Assembly (NCBI GenBank): GCA_017303635.1
Contig: JAFLCG010000004.1
Span: 124,001-188,000, forward strand
Length of the DNA: 64,000 nt
Direction: 5' to 3'
DNA from: Anaerolineae bacterium
GTDB taxonomy: Bacteria > Chloroflexota > Anaerolineae > Aggregatilineales > Phototrophicaceae
A model generated the notes under the pieces. The model saw only the letters and a list, made by a program, of their open reading frames with translations. It was not told where the DNA came from and searched no databases. The translations under genes and the position numbers were made by a program. Shown in pieces: positions 16,631-23,727 of this stretch (position 1 is the first letter of the stretch; every line of letters begins with the position of its first letter).

Positions 16631-17197
16631 TTAGTCTGCAAACAAATCCGCCAAAGCCACGGCAAAACCGGGCAGCAGCGCGCCACCATCCAGCGTCGCC
16701 GTGATGCCCAGCACCGTCACCGCTTGTCCCGGTCGGTACACCTCGACCCGCTGGCGATCCGGGTCAAGCACCCAGACGACCGTACCAGCCGCGATGTAAT
16801 TCCCTATCTTGATGCGCATGTCGTCGTCCGTATTCGAGGGAGACAGCACTTCGACCGCCAGATCCGGCGGCAGCGGATTGTAGGCCTCATCGGGCTGAAG
16901 GGGCTGGCGGGCTTTCGAGATATAAGCCACATCCGGGATATAGCGTTCAGGGCCGACCTGGTAGCCGCCATCGGCCCCGGTCACACGACCGAGCTTGTGC
17001 TGAAGGACAAAGCTTCCCATCAGAATAAGCAACCGGGCGGCAACTGATGATTGGCGTGGCCCGGATACCATTTTCTCGACAATCCTCCCGGCGATGAGTT
17101 CAAAATCGCGTCCGCTGTTCTCCGGCAGTTGCGTAAAGGCCTCAAATTCCTCCGCAGGATCACGGGGGGGATCTATCGGTGGAGCGTACAACACCAT
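16631..17197 (-). CDS. Uma2-family (DUF820) putative endonuclease
   Basis: 188 residues. The Uma2 fold belongs to the restriction-endonuclease-like PD-(D/E)xK superfamily. Family motifs seen are '[14 protein letters not shown]', '[13 protein letters not shown]', '[47 protein letters not shown]'. The Asp in 'IPDVAY' and the E-V-L pair in 'AVEVLSPS' with the following Lys match the expected metal-binding core. A perfect AGGAGG lies 6 bases before the ATG at 17197. Uma2 genes are common and multi-copy in Chloroflexota and cyanobacteria; no partner or function is proven. It is first in a unit with moaB. Confidence 0.82.
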   Translation of the reverse strand: MVLYAPPIDPPRDPAEEFEAFTQLPENSGRDFELIAGRIVEKMVSGPRQSSVAARLLILMGSFVLQHKLGRVTGADGGYQVGPERYIPDVAYISKARQPLQPDEAYNPLPPDLAVEVLSPSNTDDDMRIKIGNYIAAGTVVWVLDPDRQRVEVYRPGQAVTVLGITATLDGGALLPGFAVALADLFAD

Positions 17198-17232
17198 GTT
17201 CAACCTCCTTCGATCTACCCTGCATTATAGGC

Positions 17233-17919
17233 TTAGTCGATCAGATCGCGCAGGCCGTGCAGGTCGTCCAGCAGGTAGTCCGGGGCGCTGCGCTGCAATT
17301 CTTCGCGGGTGCTGAAGCCGGTCATGACGGCGACAGCCACGCACCCATTGGCTTTGGCGCACTGCACATCCGCCGGGGTATCCCCGACGACCATCACCCG
17401 GCGCGGATCGAGCCGGTAGCCAAGCACGGCTTCCGCCCGCGCCATCGCCAGCGGCGGCAGGTCATCCCGCGAGTGGGCCTCGCTGCCAAATGCCCCAACC
17501 TTGAACCAGGCCGGATCAAAACCCCCGGCCCGCAGCTTGAGCGGCGCCGTCGGCTGGACGTTGCCGGTCAGCACACCGATCAACGGTTCACCCCGTTCAC
17601 GCAGCCAATCGACGGACTCGCGCGCACCGGCGCAGATCAACACGGGGTAATCGGCAATGATGGCGCTCAAATGGCGTTCCATACTGCTGGCATACCTGGC
17701 GACCTGACGGCTGGCTTCTTCCGCGGCGATGCCGCGCTTGGCCATCAATTCCGTCAGGATTTGCCAGTCAGTTTTGCCACCAAAGGGATGGTCAAGCGCA
17801 CCGCAATCATCGCCCACCAGCTCAACCATGGTGCGCCGGGTCGATTCCCGGCCTGCGCCCTTGGTGATGACCAGGGTGCCATCAATATCGAAGAGGATCA
17901 GATCGTATTTAGCGTTCAC
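17233..17919 (-). CDS. HAD-superfamily phosphatase (phosphoglycolate phosphatase-like)
   Basis: 228 residues, HAD subfamily IA. Motif I 'FDIDGTL' has both catalytic Asp residues, motif II is 'GVLTGN', and motif IV is 'MVVGDTPADVQCAKANG'. An alpha-helical cap lies between motifs I and II. It would hydrolyse a phosphate monoester; the Gph-like sequence suggests 2-phosphoglycolate or a similar small substrate. The start codon is a GTG at 17919 without a clear ribosome-binding site, and the start lies within a short-period repeat, so the N-terminus is less certain. It is co-directional with the Uma2 unit, 35 bases upstream. Confidence 0.85.
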   Translation of the reverse strand: MNAKYDLILFDIDGTLVITKGAGRESTRRTMVELVGDDCGALDHPFGGKTDWQILTELMAKRGIAAEEASRQVARYASSMERHLSAIIADYPVLICAGARESVDWLRERGEPLIGVLTGNVQPTAPLKLRAGGFDPAWFKVGAFGSEAHSRDDLPPLAMARAEAVLGYRLDPRRVMVVGDTPADVQCAKANGCVAVAVMTGFSTREELQRSAPDYLLDDLHGLRDLID

Positions 17920-17946
17920 AGTACACAGTTCTCAGTTCACAGTGGA
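17915..17946. repeat. short degenerate tandem repeat (ACAGT/TCAGT units)
   Basis: ACAGTACACAGTTCTCAGTTC is followed by ACAGTGG; units of 7-8 bases repeat imperfectly. It overlaps the GTG start of the HAD gene. It resembles the short tandemly repeated repetitive sequences described in cyanobacteria and is related to the repeat within the portal gene. Confidence 0.5.
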
Positions 17947-17983
17947 AATCAACCTAGTCCCAATAGCCCAAAGTGTACCAGAA

Positions 17984-18015
17984 ATCAAAACGGGGTAGTT
18001 GATGCTACCCCGTTT
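17984..18015 (-). terminator. Rho-independent terminator of the peptide ABC operon
   Basis: An 11-bp perfect stem (AAACGGGGTAG at 17988-17998 with CTACCCCGTTT at 18005-18015), 6-base loop, followed on the minus strand by TTTTGATTT. It lies 43 bases past the permease stop. A GGACGAGGC/GCCTCGTCC palindrome sits between them at 18038-18057. Confidence 0.8.
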
Positions 18016-18057
18016 CAGTATGTCGTGCCTACCATGCGGACGAGGCAAGCCTCGTCC

Positions 18058-19014
18058 CTACTTGCGGCTGCGCGGGTCGAAGGCATCCCGCAGGCCATCC
18101 CCGATGAAGTTAATCGCCAGCACCGTCAGCGTAATGAGTGCGCCGGGAGCCATCCACAACCACCAGTACGCTTCGATATCCTGCCGCGCCCGGTTGAGGA
18201 TATTGCCCCAGGTGGCGGTCGGCGGCATGACGCCGAAGCCGAGGAAGCTCAGCGCCGTTTCGGTCACAATCGCGCCGCCGATGGTGAGGGTGGCCGTCAC
18301 CAGAATAGGCGCAATACAATTCGGGAGAATGTGCTGGAAGATAATCCGAACCTTGTTCGCCCCCAGGGTGGTTGCAGCGATGACAAACTCCTGCTCTTTG
18401 AGCGAGAGCACCATCGAACGCACAATACGCGCCAGGCTCATCCAACTGAGCAGGCCGACGATCAGCACGATTACCACCACCGTGATGCTGATCTCCCGAC
18501 CCAGGACGAAGATGGTCGAACTACTGAGGTCGATCAACACACGGGAGAGCATGAGGAGTAAGATCAGCGTGGGGATGGTCAGCAGCGCTTCGACAAAACG
18601 CATGAGGATGGCATCAATCCAGCCGCCGTAGAATCCAGCGACCAGACCCACAATCGTCCCCAGCGCTACCGTAATCATCATGGAAAGGACACCAATCGCC
18701 AGCGAGATCTGCCCGCCGTAGATGGTACGGGCCAGCACATCACGACCGGCTTCATCCGTGCCAAGAGGATGCTCGGCTGAAGGGGCTTCAAAACGCTTCC
18801 GCAGGCTGGCGTCGTTGGCGTAAGCTTCACTGTAGAAGAATGCCCCGCCAATGACATAGACGACAATGGCCAGCAGCAGGAAACTGCCGAACACCGCCAT
18901 CCGGTGCCGCATAAAGCGCTTGACGACCCGTTTGGTCATCGATTCCGGAGCACGCTTTTCGTCTTCGAGGCTGATGACCCCGCTTCCTGGTTTACTTTGA
19001 GCAATCGTTGCCAT
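18058..19014 (-). CDS. peptide/nickel ABC transporter permease (DppC/OppC type)
   Basis: 318 residues with a charged cytoplasmic N-terminus and six membrane helices. The OppC-type segment 'LGTDEAGRDVLARTIYGGQISLAIGV' and the EAA loop, including 'EQEFVIAATTLGANKVRIIFQHILPN', are clear. It forms the inner-membrane channel with the OppB-like protein encoded 15 bases upstream. It is the last of three genes (binding protein, OppB, OppC). The ATPase subunits (OppD/OppF) are missing from the window, so they must be supplied from another locus. Confidence 0.9.
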   Translation of the reverse strand: MATIAQSKPGSGVISLEDEKRAPESMTKRVVKRFMRHRMAVFGSFLLLAIVVYVIGGAFFYSEAYANDASLRKRFEAPSAEHPLGTDEAGRDVLARTIYGGQISLAIGVLSMMITVALGTIVGLVAGFYGGWIDAILMRFVEALLTIPTLILLLMLSRVLIDLSSSTIFVLGREISITVVVIVLIVGLLSWMSLARIVRSMVLSLKEQEFVIAATTLGANKVRIIFQHILPNCIAPILVTATLTIGGAIVTETALSFLGFGVMPPTATWGNILNRARQDIEAYWWLWMAPGALITLTVLAINFIGDGLRDAFDPRSRK

Positions 19015-19029
19015 GACAGCGTCCCCAGC

Positions 19030-20061
19030 CTAGGTGTAACGAATACGTGGATCAAGCCACGCGTAGACAATATCGGTCAACAGTTGGAAGGCGATGACCG
19101 CGATGGCGATCATCAGTACAAAAGAGACCAGCAGCGGCGCATCCAGTTGGTCGAGTGCCTGGGTGAACATATAGCCCATGCCCGGCCAGGAGAAGATCGT
19201 TTCTGTGATAACCGCGCCGCTCAGGATACCGGGAATATCCAGCCCAATGAGCGTGACCAGCGGCAGCGAGGCGTTCTTCAGCGCATGCAGGAAGATGATG
19301 CGGTTTTCACTGAGGCCCTTGGAGCGGGCAGTACGGACGTAGTCCGTATTGATGACTTCCAGCATGGTGGCGCGAATATAACGGCTGTAACCGGCGATGC
19401 TGATGAGCGAGAGGCTCAACACGGGCAGGATCAGATGCCGGATGACCTCATCGGTGGAACAATCCCCGCGCGGGTCACACAGGCCGCTGACGGGAAGCGC
19501 GGGTAAGCCCGCTTTGCGCGCTTCCACGGCGAAAACCTGGACCAGAATGAGCGCCAGCAAAAACACCGGCAGAGAGAAGGTAATAAACGAAAAACCCGTA
19601 ATAATATTATCGGCAATCGTGTACTGCCGCAGCGCCGCAAACACCCCGATCACCAGCGCGAAGACCACCGTGACGATATAAGCCGTTCCGGCCAGCATCA
19701 GCGTGCGCGGCAGGTGTTCGGCAAAGACATCGTTGACGGACTTGCGGAAGCGGAAGCTCTCACCCAGGTCACCCCGGAGGATGCCCATACGGGTGCCTGG
19801 TTCGTCCACCACCCCGTCGCCATCAATATCCCGCCAATACCAATTGTCACCAATCAGCCAGTGAACATATTGCAGGGGCATGGGGTCATTCAGGCCGAGT
19901 TTGGCACGCAGCAGAAAGCGGTCGGCTTCGGTCACTGTCGGGTCTTGTGCCAGGTAGGCCAGCGGATCACCAGAGAACTTGAGCAGGGTAAAGACGATGA
20001 CCGTAATCAGAAAGACTAACGGAATCGCCTGGAGGATGCGGCGGACTATGTATTTGAACAT
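19030..20061 (-). CDS. peptide/nickel ABC transporter permease (DppB/OppB type)
   Basis: 343 residues. The N-terminus 'YIVRRILQAIPLVFLITVIVF' is the signature first helix of OppB/DppB; later 'GDLGESFRFRKSV' and the EAA loop 'YVRTARSKGLSENRIIFLHALKNASLPLVT' are present, ending in the typical 'DPRIRYT'. An insertion 'WYWRDIDGDGVVDEPGTR', an EF-hand-like Asp-rich stretch in the first periplasmic loop, is unusual for the family and could bind Ca2+. Start ATG at 20061; a GTG precedes it directly. It pairs with the downstream OppC. Confidence 0.9.
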   Translation of the reverse strand: MFKYIVRRILQAIPLVFLITVIVFTLLKFSGDPLAYLAQDPTVTEADRFLLRAKLGLNDPMPLQYVHWLIGDNWYWRDIDGDGVVDEPGTRMGILRGDLGESFRFRKSVNDVFAEHLPRTLMLAGTAYIVTVVFALVIGVFAALRQYTIADNIITGFSFITFSLPVFLLALILVQVFAVEARKAGLPALPVSGLCDPRGDCSTDEVIRHLILPVLSLSLISIAGYSRYIRATMLEVINTDYVRTARSKGLSENRIIFLHALKNASLPLVTLIGLDIPGILSGAVITETIFSWPGMGYMFTQALDQLDAPLLVSFVLMIAIAVIAFQLLTDIVYAWLDPRIRYT

Positions 20062-20166
20062 CACTAAAGCCCTGAAAAAACAGTAAGGTTACGCCCGAAC
20101 GAGTTCACCAGAAGTGCGATAAGGGCGCCCCACTGGACGCCCCTACCCATTTTCATCAGGATTGAT

Positions 20167-20193
20167 GCAGGGCGACCCAGTGGGTCACCCTGC
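20167..20193. repeat. palindromic repeat (GGGCGACCC...GGGTC-CCC family)
   Basis: GCAGGGCGACCCA and TGGGTCACCCTGC are inverted with one mismatch around a single G. A sister hairpin is at 60121-60145. Together with an imperfect GGGCG-CCC hairpin at 20122-20143 it fills the 180-bp gap between the binding-protein and OppB genes. Confidence 0.6.
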
Positions 20194-20241
20194 AATTTCC
20201 AGAACCCCTCCTCTATATGCTTGAGGAAAGGCGGGGCGGGA

Positions 20242-21948
20242 CTAGGCAGCGGGCTGCCACATCTCGATCATGTTGAAGTAGTTGCTGGAGAGCGTACCGA
20301 CCATGCGGGCGCTTTCCGGGTTGACCACGGCGCTGTTGACCGCGTACCAGGTGGCGCGCAGGTACAGACCATGCCAGTGAGCGCCGCTGTAGAACTGACG
20401 GACAGCTTCCTGGGCCAGTTCCAGACGGGCGGTCGGGTCAACGGTCACACCGACTTCGAGGTCCAGGCGATCCCATTCAGGATTGCACCAGCCCCAACCG
20501 TTGTTGCCGTTCGGCTTTTCAGCGGTCGGGATACCCTCGCAACCGAACCATTCCGGCGCGTTGGCGAAGGGGCTGAGGGCACCAGCGCTCAGGGCGAAGA
20601 TCGCCAGGTCGAAGTCACCGGTGTCGAGGATACCGTTTTCCAGGAAGTCCGCGAACAGCAGGTTGGCGGGAACCGGGGTCAGCAGGGTCTGGACGCCGAC
20701 TTCATTCAGGTATTCCTGGATGAAGGTCTGGTAGTCCATACGGATCTGACGGGTGGTGGTGTAGAAGCGCAGCACCAGCGGGAAGCCATCGGTCACGCCT
20801 TCAACGCCACTGGCAACACGCGGGGTCGCCGGATTTTCATCTGCGTCCACCCAACCCGCTTCGGTCAGCAGTTGGTTGGCCAGGTCCACATCATATTCAT
20901 CCAGCGGGAGGTCTTCCGGCCAGAACTGAGCAGCGTACCACGACTTCGGCACTTCGGTGCCGGGGCCAACCAGTTCTTCAGCCAGGGCGGCGCGGTCAAT
21001 GGCGTGGATCAGCGCACGGCGCACGTTGACATCGCTCAGCGCGGGGTGACCGCCGTTGCCGACGTTCATCCAAATGGCATCACCGAAGACGCCGGGGGTG
21101 CTGAAGACATCCGAACCGGCGATGGCCTGATAGCCTTCGACCAGGTCGTCGCTGAAGTTGAAGGCGACATCAATTTCGCCAGCTTCCAGAGCGTTCTGCA
21201 TCTGGGCGCTGTCGAGGATGAAGCGCAGGATGACGCGCTGGAAAGCGGGGGCTGCGCCGTCCCACAGGGGGTTGGCGTCGAAGGTCATGCTGCTGCCGAC
21301 CTGCCATTCGCTCAGGACGTAGGGGCCGTAGCCAACCGTACCCTGACCGAGGAAGTAGGGGGCATTGTCAATGGTGCCTTCGGCTTCGACCACCGGGCCG
21401 AGAATGTGTTCCGGGAAGGAGCAGGTCAGGGTCGCCTGGCTCTCATAGTCCGGGAAGGGGGCGTTGTAGGCCAGGACGACGGTCAGGTCATCAACCTTGG
21501 TGACGCTCTCGACGACATCCGGGTAAACGCCACGCTGGAAGGTACCCTTGGCCGGGTCCATCATAATGTCGTGCCAGAACATGCAGTCATCGGCGGTGAT
21601 CGGTTCACCATCCGACCATTGCATACCTTCGCGCAGTTTATAAGTCACAACGGTATTGCCGGCGTCATTGGTGGTGACCAGGCCGTTATCCGGCGAGGGG
21701 ATTTCTTCCACCATGATGGGATAAATCTGACGGTTTACATCCCAGTCCCAAACACCACGGCCATAAAATTCATCCATCAAACCGGCGAAAGCCATGTCAC
21801 TGCGGGGGTTCAACAGCGGGGGTTCTTGTTCCCAACCGATGACCAGAGTGGTTGGCTCCTGCGCCTGGGCCACGCCGACCAGCAAGGTCAGCGACATAAC
21901 CAGGACGAGAGCCAGACCGACGAGGCGGCGAGGCTTGCTCCCAAACAT
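20242..21948 (-). CDS. ABC transporter substrate-binding protein, family 5 (peptide-binding)
   Basis: 568 residues. It opens with a signal peptide (basic MFGSKPRR, hydrophobic core, 'AQAQE' cleavage region near residue 30) and lacks a lipobox Cys. The solute-binding family 5 signatures 'ITADDCMFWHDIMMDP', 'ESVTKVDDLTVVLAYNAPFPDY', 'GYGPYVLSEW', 'NVRRALIHAIDRAALAEELV' and 'DYQTFIQEYLNEVGVQTLL' follow in order. It would deliver oligopeptides or a similar solute to the two permeases downstream. AAAGGGA stands 5 bases before the ATG. A calcium-like or nickel ligand cannot be excluded from sequence. Confidence 0.9.
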   Translation of the reverse strand: MFGSKPRRLVGLALVLVMSLTLLVGVAQAQEPTTLVIGWEQEPPLLNPRSDMAFAGLMDEFYGRGVWDWDVNRQIYPIMVEEIPSPDNGLVTTNDAGNTVVTYKLREGMQWSDGEPITADDCMFWHDIMMDPAKGTFQRGVYPDVVESVTKVDDLTVVLAYNAPFPDYESQATLTCSFPEHILGPVVEAEGTIDNAPYFLGQGTVGYGPYVLSEWQVGSSMTFDANPLWDGAAPAFQRVILRFILDSAQMQNALEAGEIDVAFNFSDDLVEGYQAIAGSDVFSTPGVFGDAIWMNVGNGGHPALSDVNVRRALIHAIDRAALAEELVGPGTEVPKSWYAAQFWPEDLPLDEYDVDLANQLLTEAGWVDADENPATPRVASGVEGVTDGFPLVLRFYTTTRQIRMDYQTFIQEYLNEVGVQTLLTPVPANLLFADFLENGILDTGDFDLAIFALSAGALSPFANAPEWFGCEGIPTAEKPNGNNGWGWCNPEWDRLDLEVGVTVDPTARLELAQEAVRQFYSGAHWHGLYLRATWYAVNSAVVNPESARMVGTLSSNYFNMIEMWQPAA

Positions 21949-22028
21949 ATTCCCTTTACTCCTTTAAAACAATTAACTCGTACATCTTTTGACACTCAAA
22001 TGTCACCCGGATGTACGTGGGCAAGGGG

Positions 22029-22057
22029 AGAATAGCATAAACTGAGGTACGCAGCAA
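22029..22057 (-). promoter_or_regulatory. candidate sigma-70 promoter of the peptide ABC operon
   Basis: On the minus strand TTGCTG and TATTCT are separated by 17 bases, giving a leader of about 75 bases to the ATG at 21948. The match to consensus is moderate (three and four of six bases). Confidence 0.35.
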
Positions 22058-22188
22058 CGGCAATCAAATCTTCATTTGATTGTGAAAAGAAATTGAGTTA
22101 GAGGTGATAAAAGGCCTTAATGGCTCAGTTATCGAACAGATTGTCAAAACTGACAACTCTGAAAACGGTTTCTTGTCAAAATTTACCG

Positions 22189-22224
22189 GGGAAACACCGC
22201 ATTAAGAAATGCTTAGTGTTTCCC
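22189..22224 (-). terminator. hairpin, probable terminator of the membrane-protein gene
   Basis: Arms GGGAAACAC (22189-22197) and GTGTTTCCC (22216-22224) pair perfectly and an inner GCATT/AATGC pair extends the stem. It lies 30 bases past the stop at 22254 on the minus strand. No strong T-tract follows, so termination is less certain. The rest of the 305-bp gap (21949-22253) holds only the candidate promoter at 22029-22057. Confidence 0.5.
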
Positions 22225-22253
22225 GAAACGGGCCTGACTCCAGGTTCGCTGTA

Positions 22254-23438
22254 TCAGCCCACCGCATCGTCCGGCACATCAAACGGGATCGGATCGCCCG
22301 AGGGGAAGATCGGCATCACCGGGGCCGGGTTCACGACCGGCGGCGGGGGCAAATTCGCCTGTACGCCGGGATACACCGAGCCGCTGATGGAGGTGGGTGC
22401 TGGCCCGGCCATGGCTGCCGCCGCCACACTGGCAATGGCAGGGGCTACGGCTGCTGCCTGAGGCGACACCGGCGGCGCTACCGGGGCCTGCCAGGTCGCT
22501 TCCGGCGGGCGATTGCTGGCGCGCAGGTTGGTGATCTTGTTCAGCAGATCGAACCAAAACGGCGCACCCTGCGAGACCGCAAAGCCGGTGATCGCCAACC
22601 CCAACAGTTTTTGCAGCCACCACCCGAAGACCGTCTGACCATCGTTACAACTGGCATCCAGCGCCGCGTTGGGTGTGCCGGAATCGGTGGCGATCTGCGC
22701 CGCGACGCAGGGATGCGTTGGGTCCGGCCAGCTCATCGGAATTTGCAGCGCCGCCAATTGATCCTGCAAGGCGATGAAGCCCTGGGTTTGAGCCGCCGCC
22801 TGCCCCTGCGCGCTCAGGGCTTCCGCCTGCTGCACAATGGCCGCCCGCAGGGTCGGGCTTTCCAGCAGCGCATTGGCGATGCGGATGGTATCAATGTTCA
22901 TCACCCCGGCCAGCAGCAGGCCCAGCATCACCAGCGTGAGATTGGTGCGGCGCTTATAGGTGTTGGAGACGTGCTGCATCTGCCGGTCAAACCAGCCTTC
23001 GAGGTAACGCCCCACGCTTTGCAGGGTGCCGTCAGTCTTGTCCAGGGCAGTCGTCAGGACGCTGCGAACGGGCGAATCGGCGGGAAGCTGTTGGGTGGCC
23101 GAGCGCAATGCGTTGAGGCTGGCATCCGCATTGACGGTGAACGTGATCGCTTCCAGGACGCCCTGCACAAAATCGGCATTGGGGATATACGAAGGCAGCT
23201 TGGCTTTGCCCTTGGCCGGGTCTACGATCACGCTGTCATAAAATTTGCGAACCATCTGCTGGGAGGCAGCCTGGTTGCCCGGCGACTGGAAGAATTCCTG
23301 CACGAACCCGGCCAGGTCTTTGGCGCGGCGATTGGTGATGTTCATGAGGAACTCGTTGACCGCTGAAGCCATGATGCTGAGCACAATGTAGACCAGGAAC
23401 AACCCGATCAGCACATCGAGGATGACGGAACCGAACAT
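22254..23438 (-). CDS. conserved hypothetical membrane protein with Pro/Ala-rich tail
   Basis: 394 residues. A first helix 'LDVLIGLFLVYIVLSIMASAV' follows directly on the start, then a cytoplasmic or periplasmic helical part with 'NEFLMNITNRRAKDLAGFVQEFF', a second helix 'LTLVMLGLLLAGVMNI' (~residue 170), a third near residue 290 with 'LGLAITGFAVSQGAPFWFDLLNK', and a ~90-residue Ala/Pro-rich disordered C-terminus. The start at 23438 has GGAGG 8 bases upstream. I cannot name the family. It is co-directional with and downstream of the Hsp70-HEAT gene, separated by a MITE-like element, so the two may once have formed an operon. Confidence 0.7.
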   Translation of the reverse strand: MFGSVILDVLIGLFLVYIVLSIMASAVNEFLMNITNRRAKDLAGFVQEFFQSPGNQAASQQMVRKFYDSVIVDPAKGKAKLPSYIPNADFVQGVLEAITFTVNADASLNALRSATQQLPADSPVRSVLTTALDKTDGTLQSVGRYLEGWFDRQMQHVSNTYKRRTNLTLVMLGLLLAGVMNIDTIRIANALLESPTLRAAIVQQAEALSAQGQAAAQTQGFIALQDQLAALQIPMSWPDPTHPCVAAQIATDSGTPNAALDASCNDGQTVFGWWLQKLLGLAITGFAVSQGAPFWFDLLNKITNLRASNRPPEATWQAPVAPPVSPQAAAVAPAIASVAAAAMAGPAPTSISGSVYPGVQANLPPPPVVNPAPVMPIFPSGDPIPFDVPDDAVG

Positions 23439-23516
23439 AAGCGGTGCCTCCGTAGGGGTGCGCGTTGCCACACATTATGCTCTTTTATGGATAGACCATG
23501 CAAGCAAGGCTTCCTG

Positions 23517-23727
23517 CTTAAGCAGGGCTTTTGCAAAGTCGTTGAGTGTAGTCCACCCGCAAGCCCTCATCCCCCAGCCCTTTCTCCCGAACGCGGAGTA
23601 CCGCTGGGAGAAGGGGAGCAAAGTCCCTCTCCCAGGCGTATTCGCCGTTCGGGACGCCAAAGGCGGATTTAGGGTGAGGGCGAAATGTGATGTGCTGACT
23701 TTGCAAAAGCCCAGCCTGCTTAAGACG
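23517..23727. mobile_element. MITE-like element with ~25-bp terminal inverted repeats
   Basis: GGGCTTTTGCAAAGTC at 23525-23540 and its exact reverse complement at 23697-23712 face each other; the outer flanks CTTAAGCAGG extend the inverted repeat with a 3-base gap. The interior contains a copy of the CCCTCACC-type palindromic repeat (23564-23680). There is no open reading frame of its own. The right end supplies the TAA stop codon of the Hsp70-HEAT gene. Confidence 0.65.

Noticed and set aside
20221..22035. 604-residue open frame on the plus strand
   Set aside because: It is antisense to the peptide-binding protein, which has a signal peptide and family motifs; the plus-strand product matches nothing and reflects codon bias.
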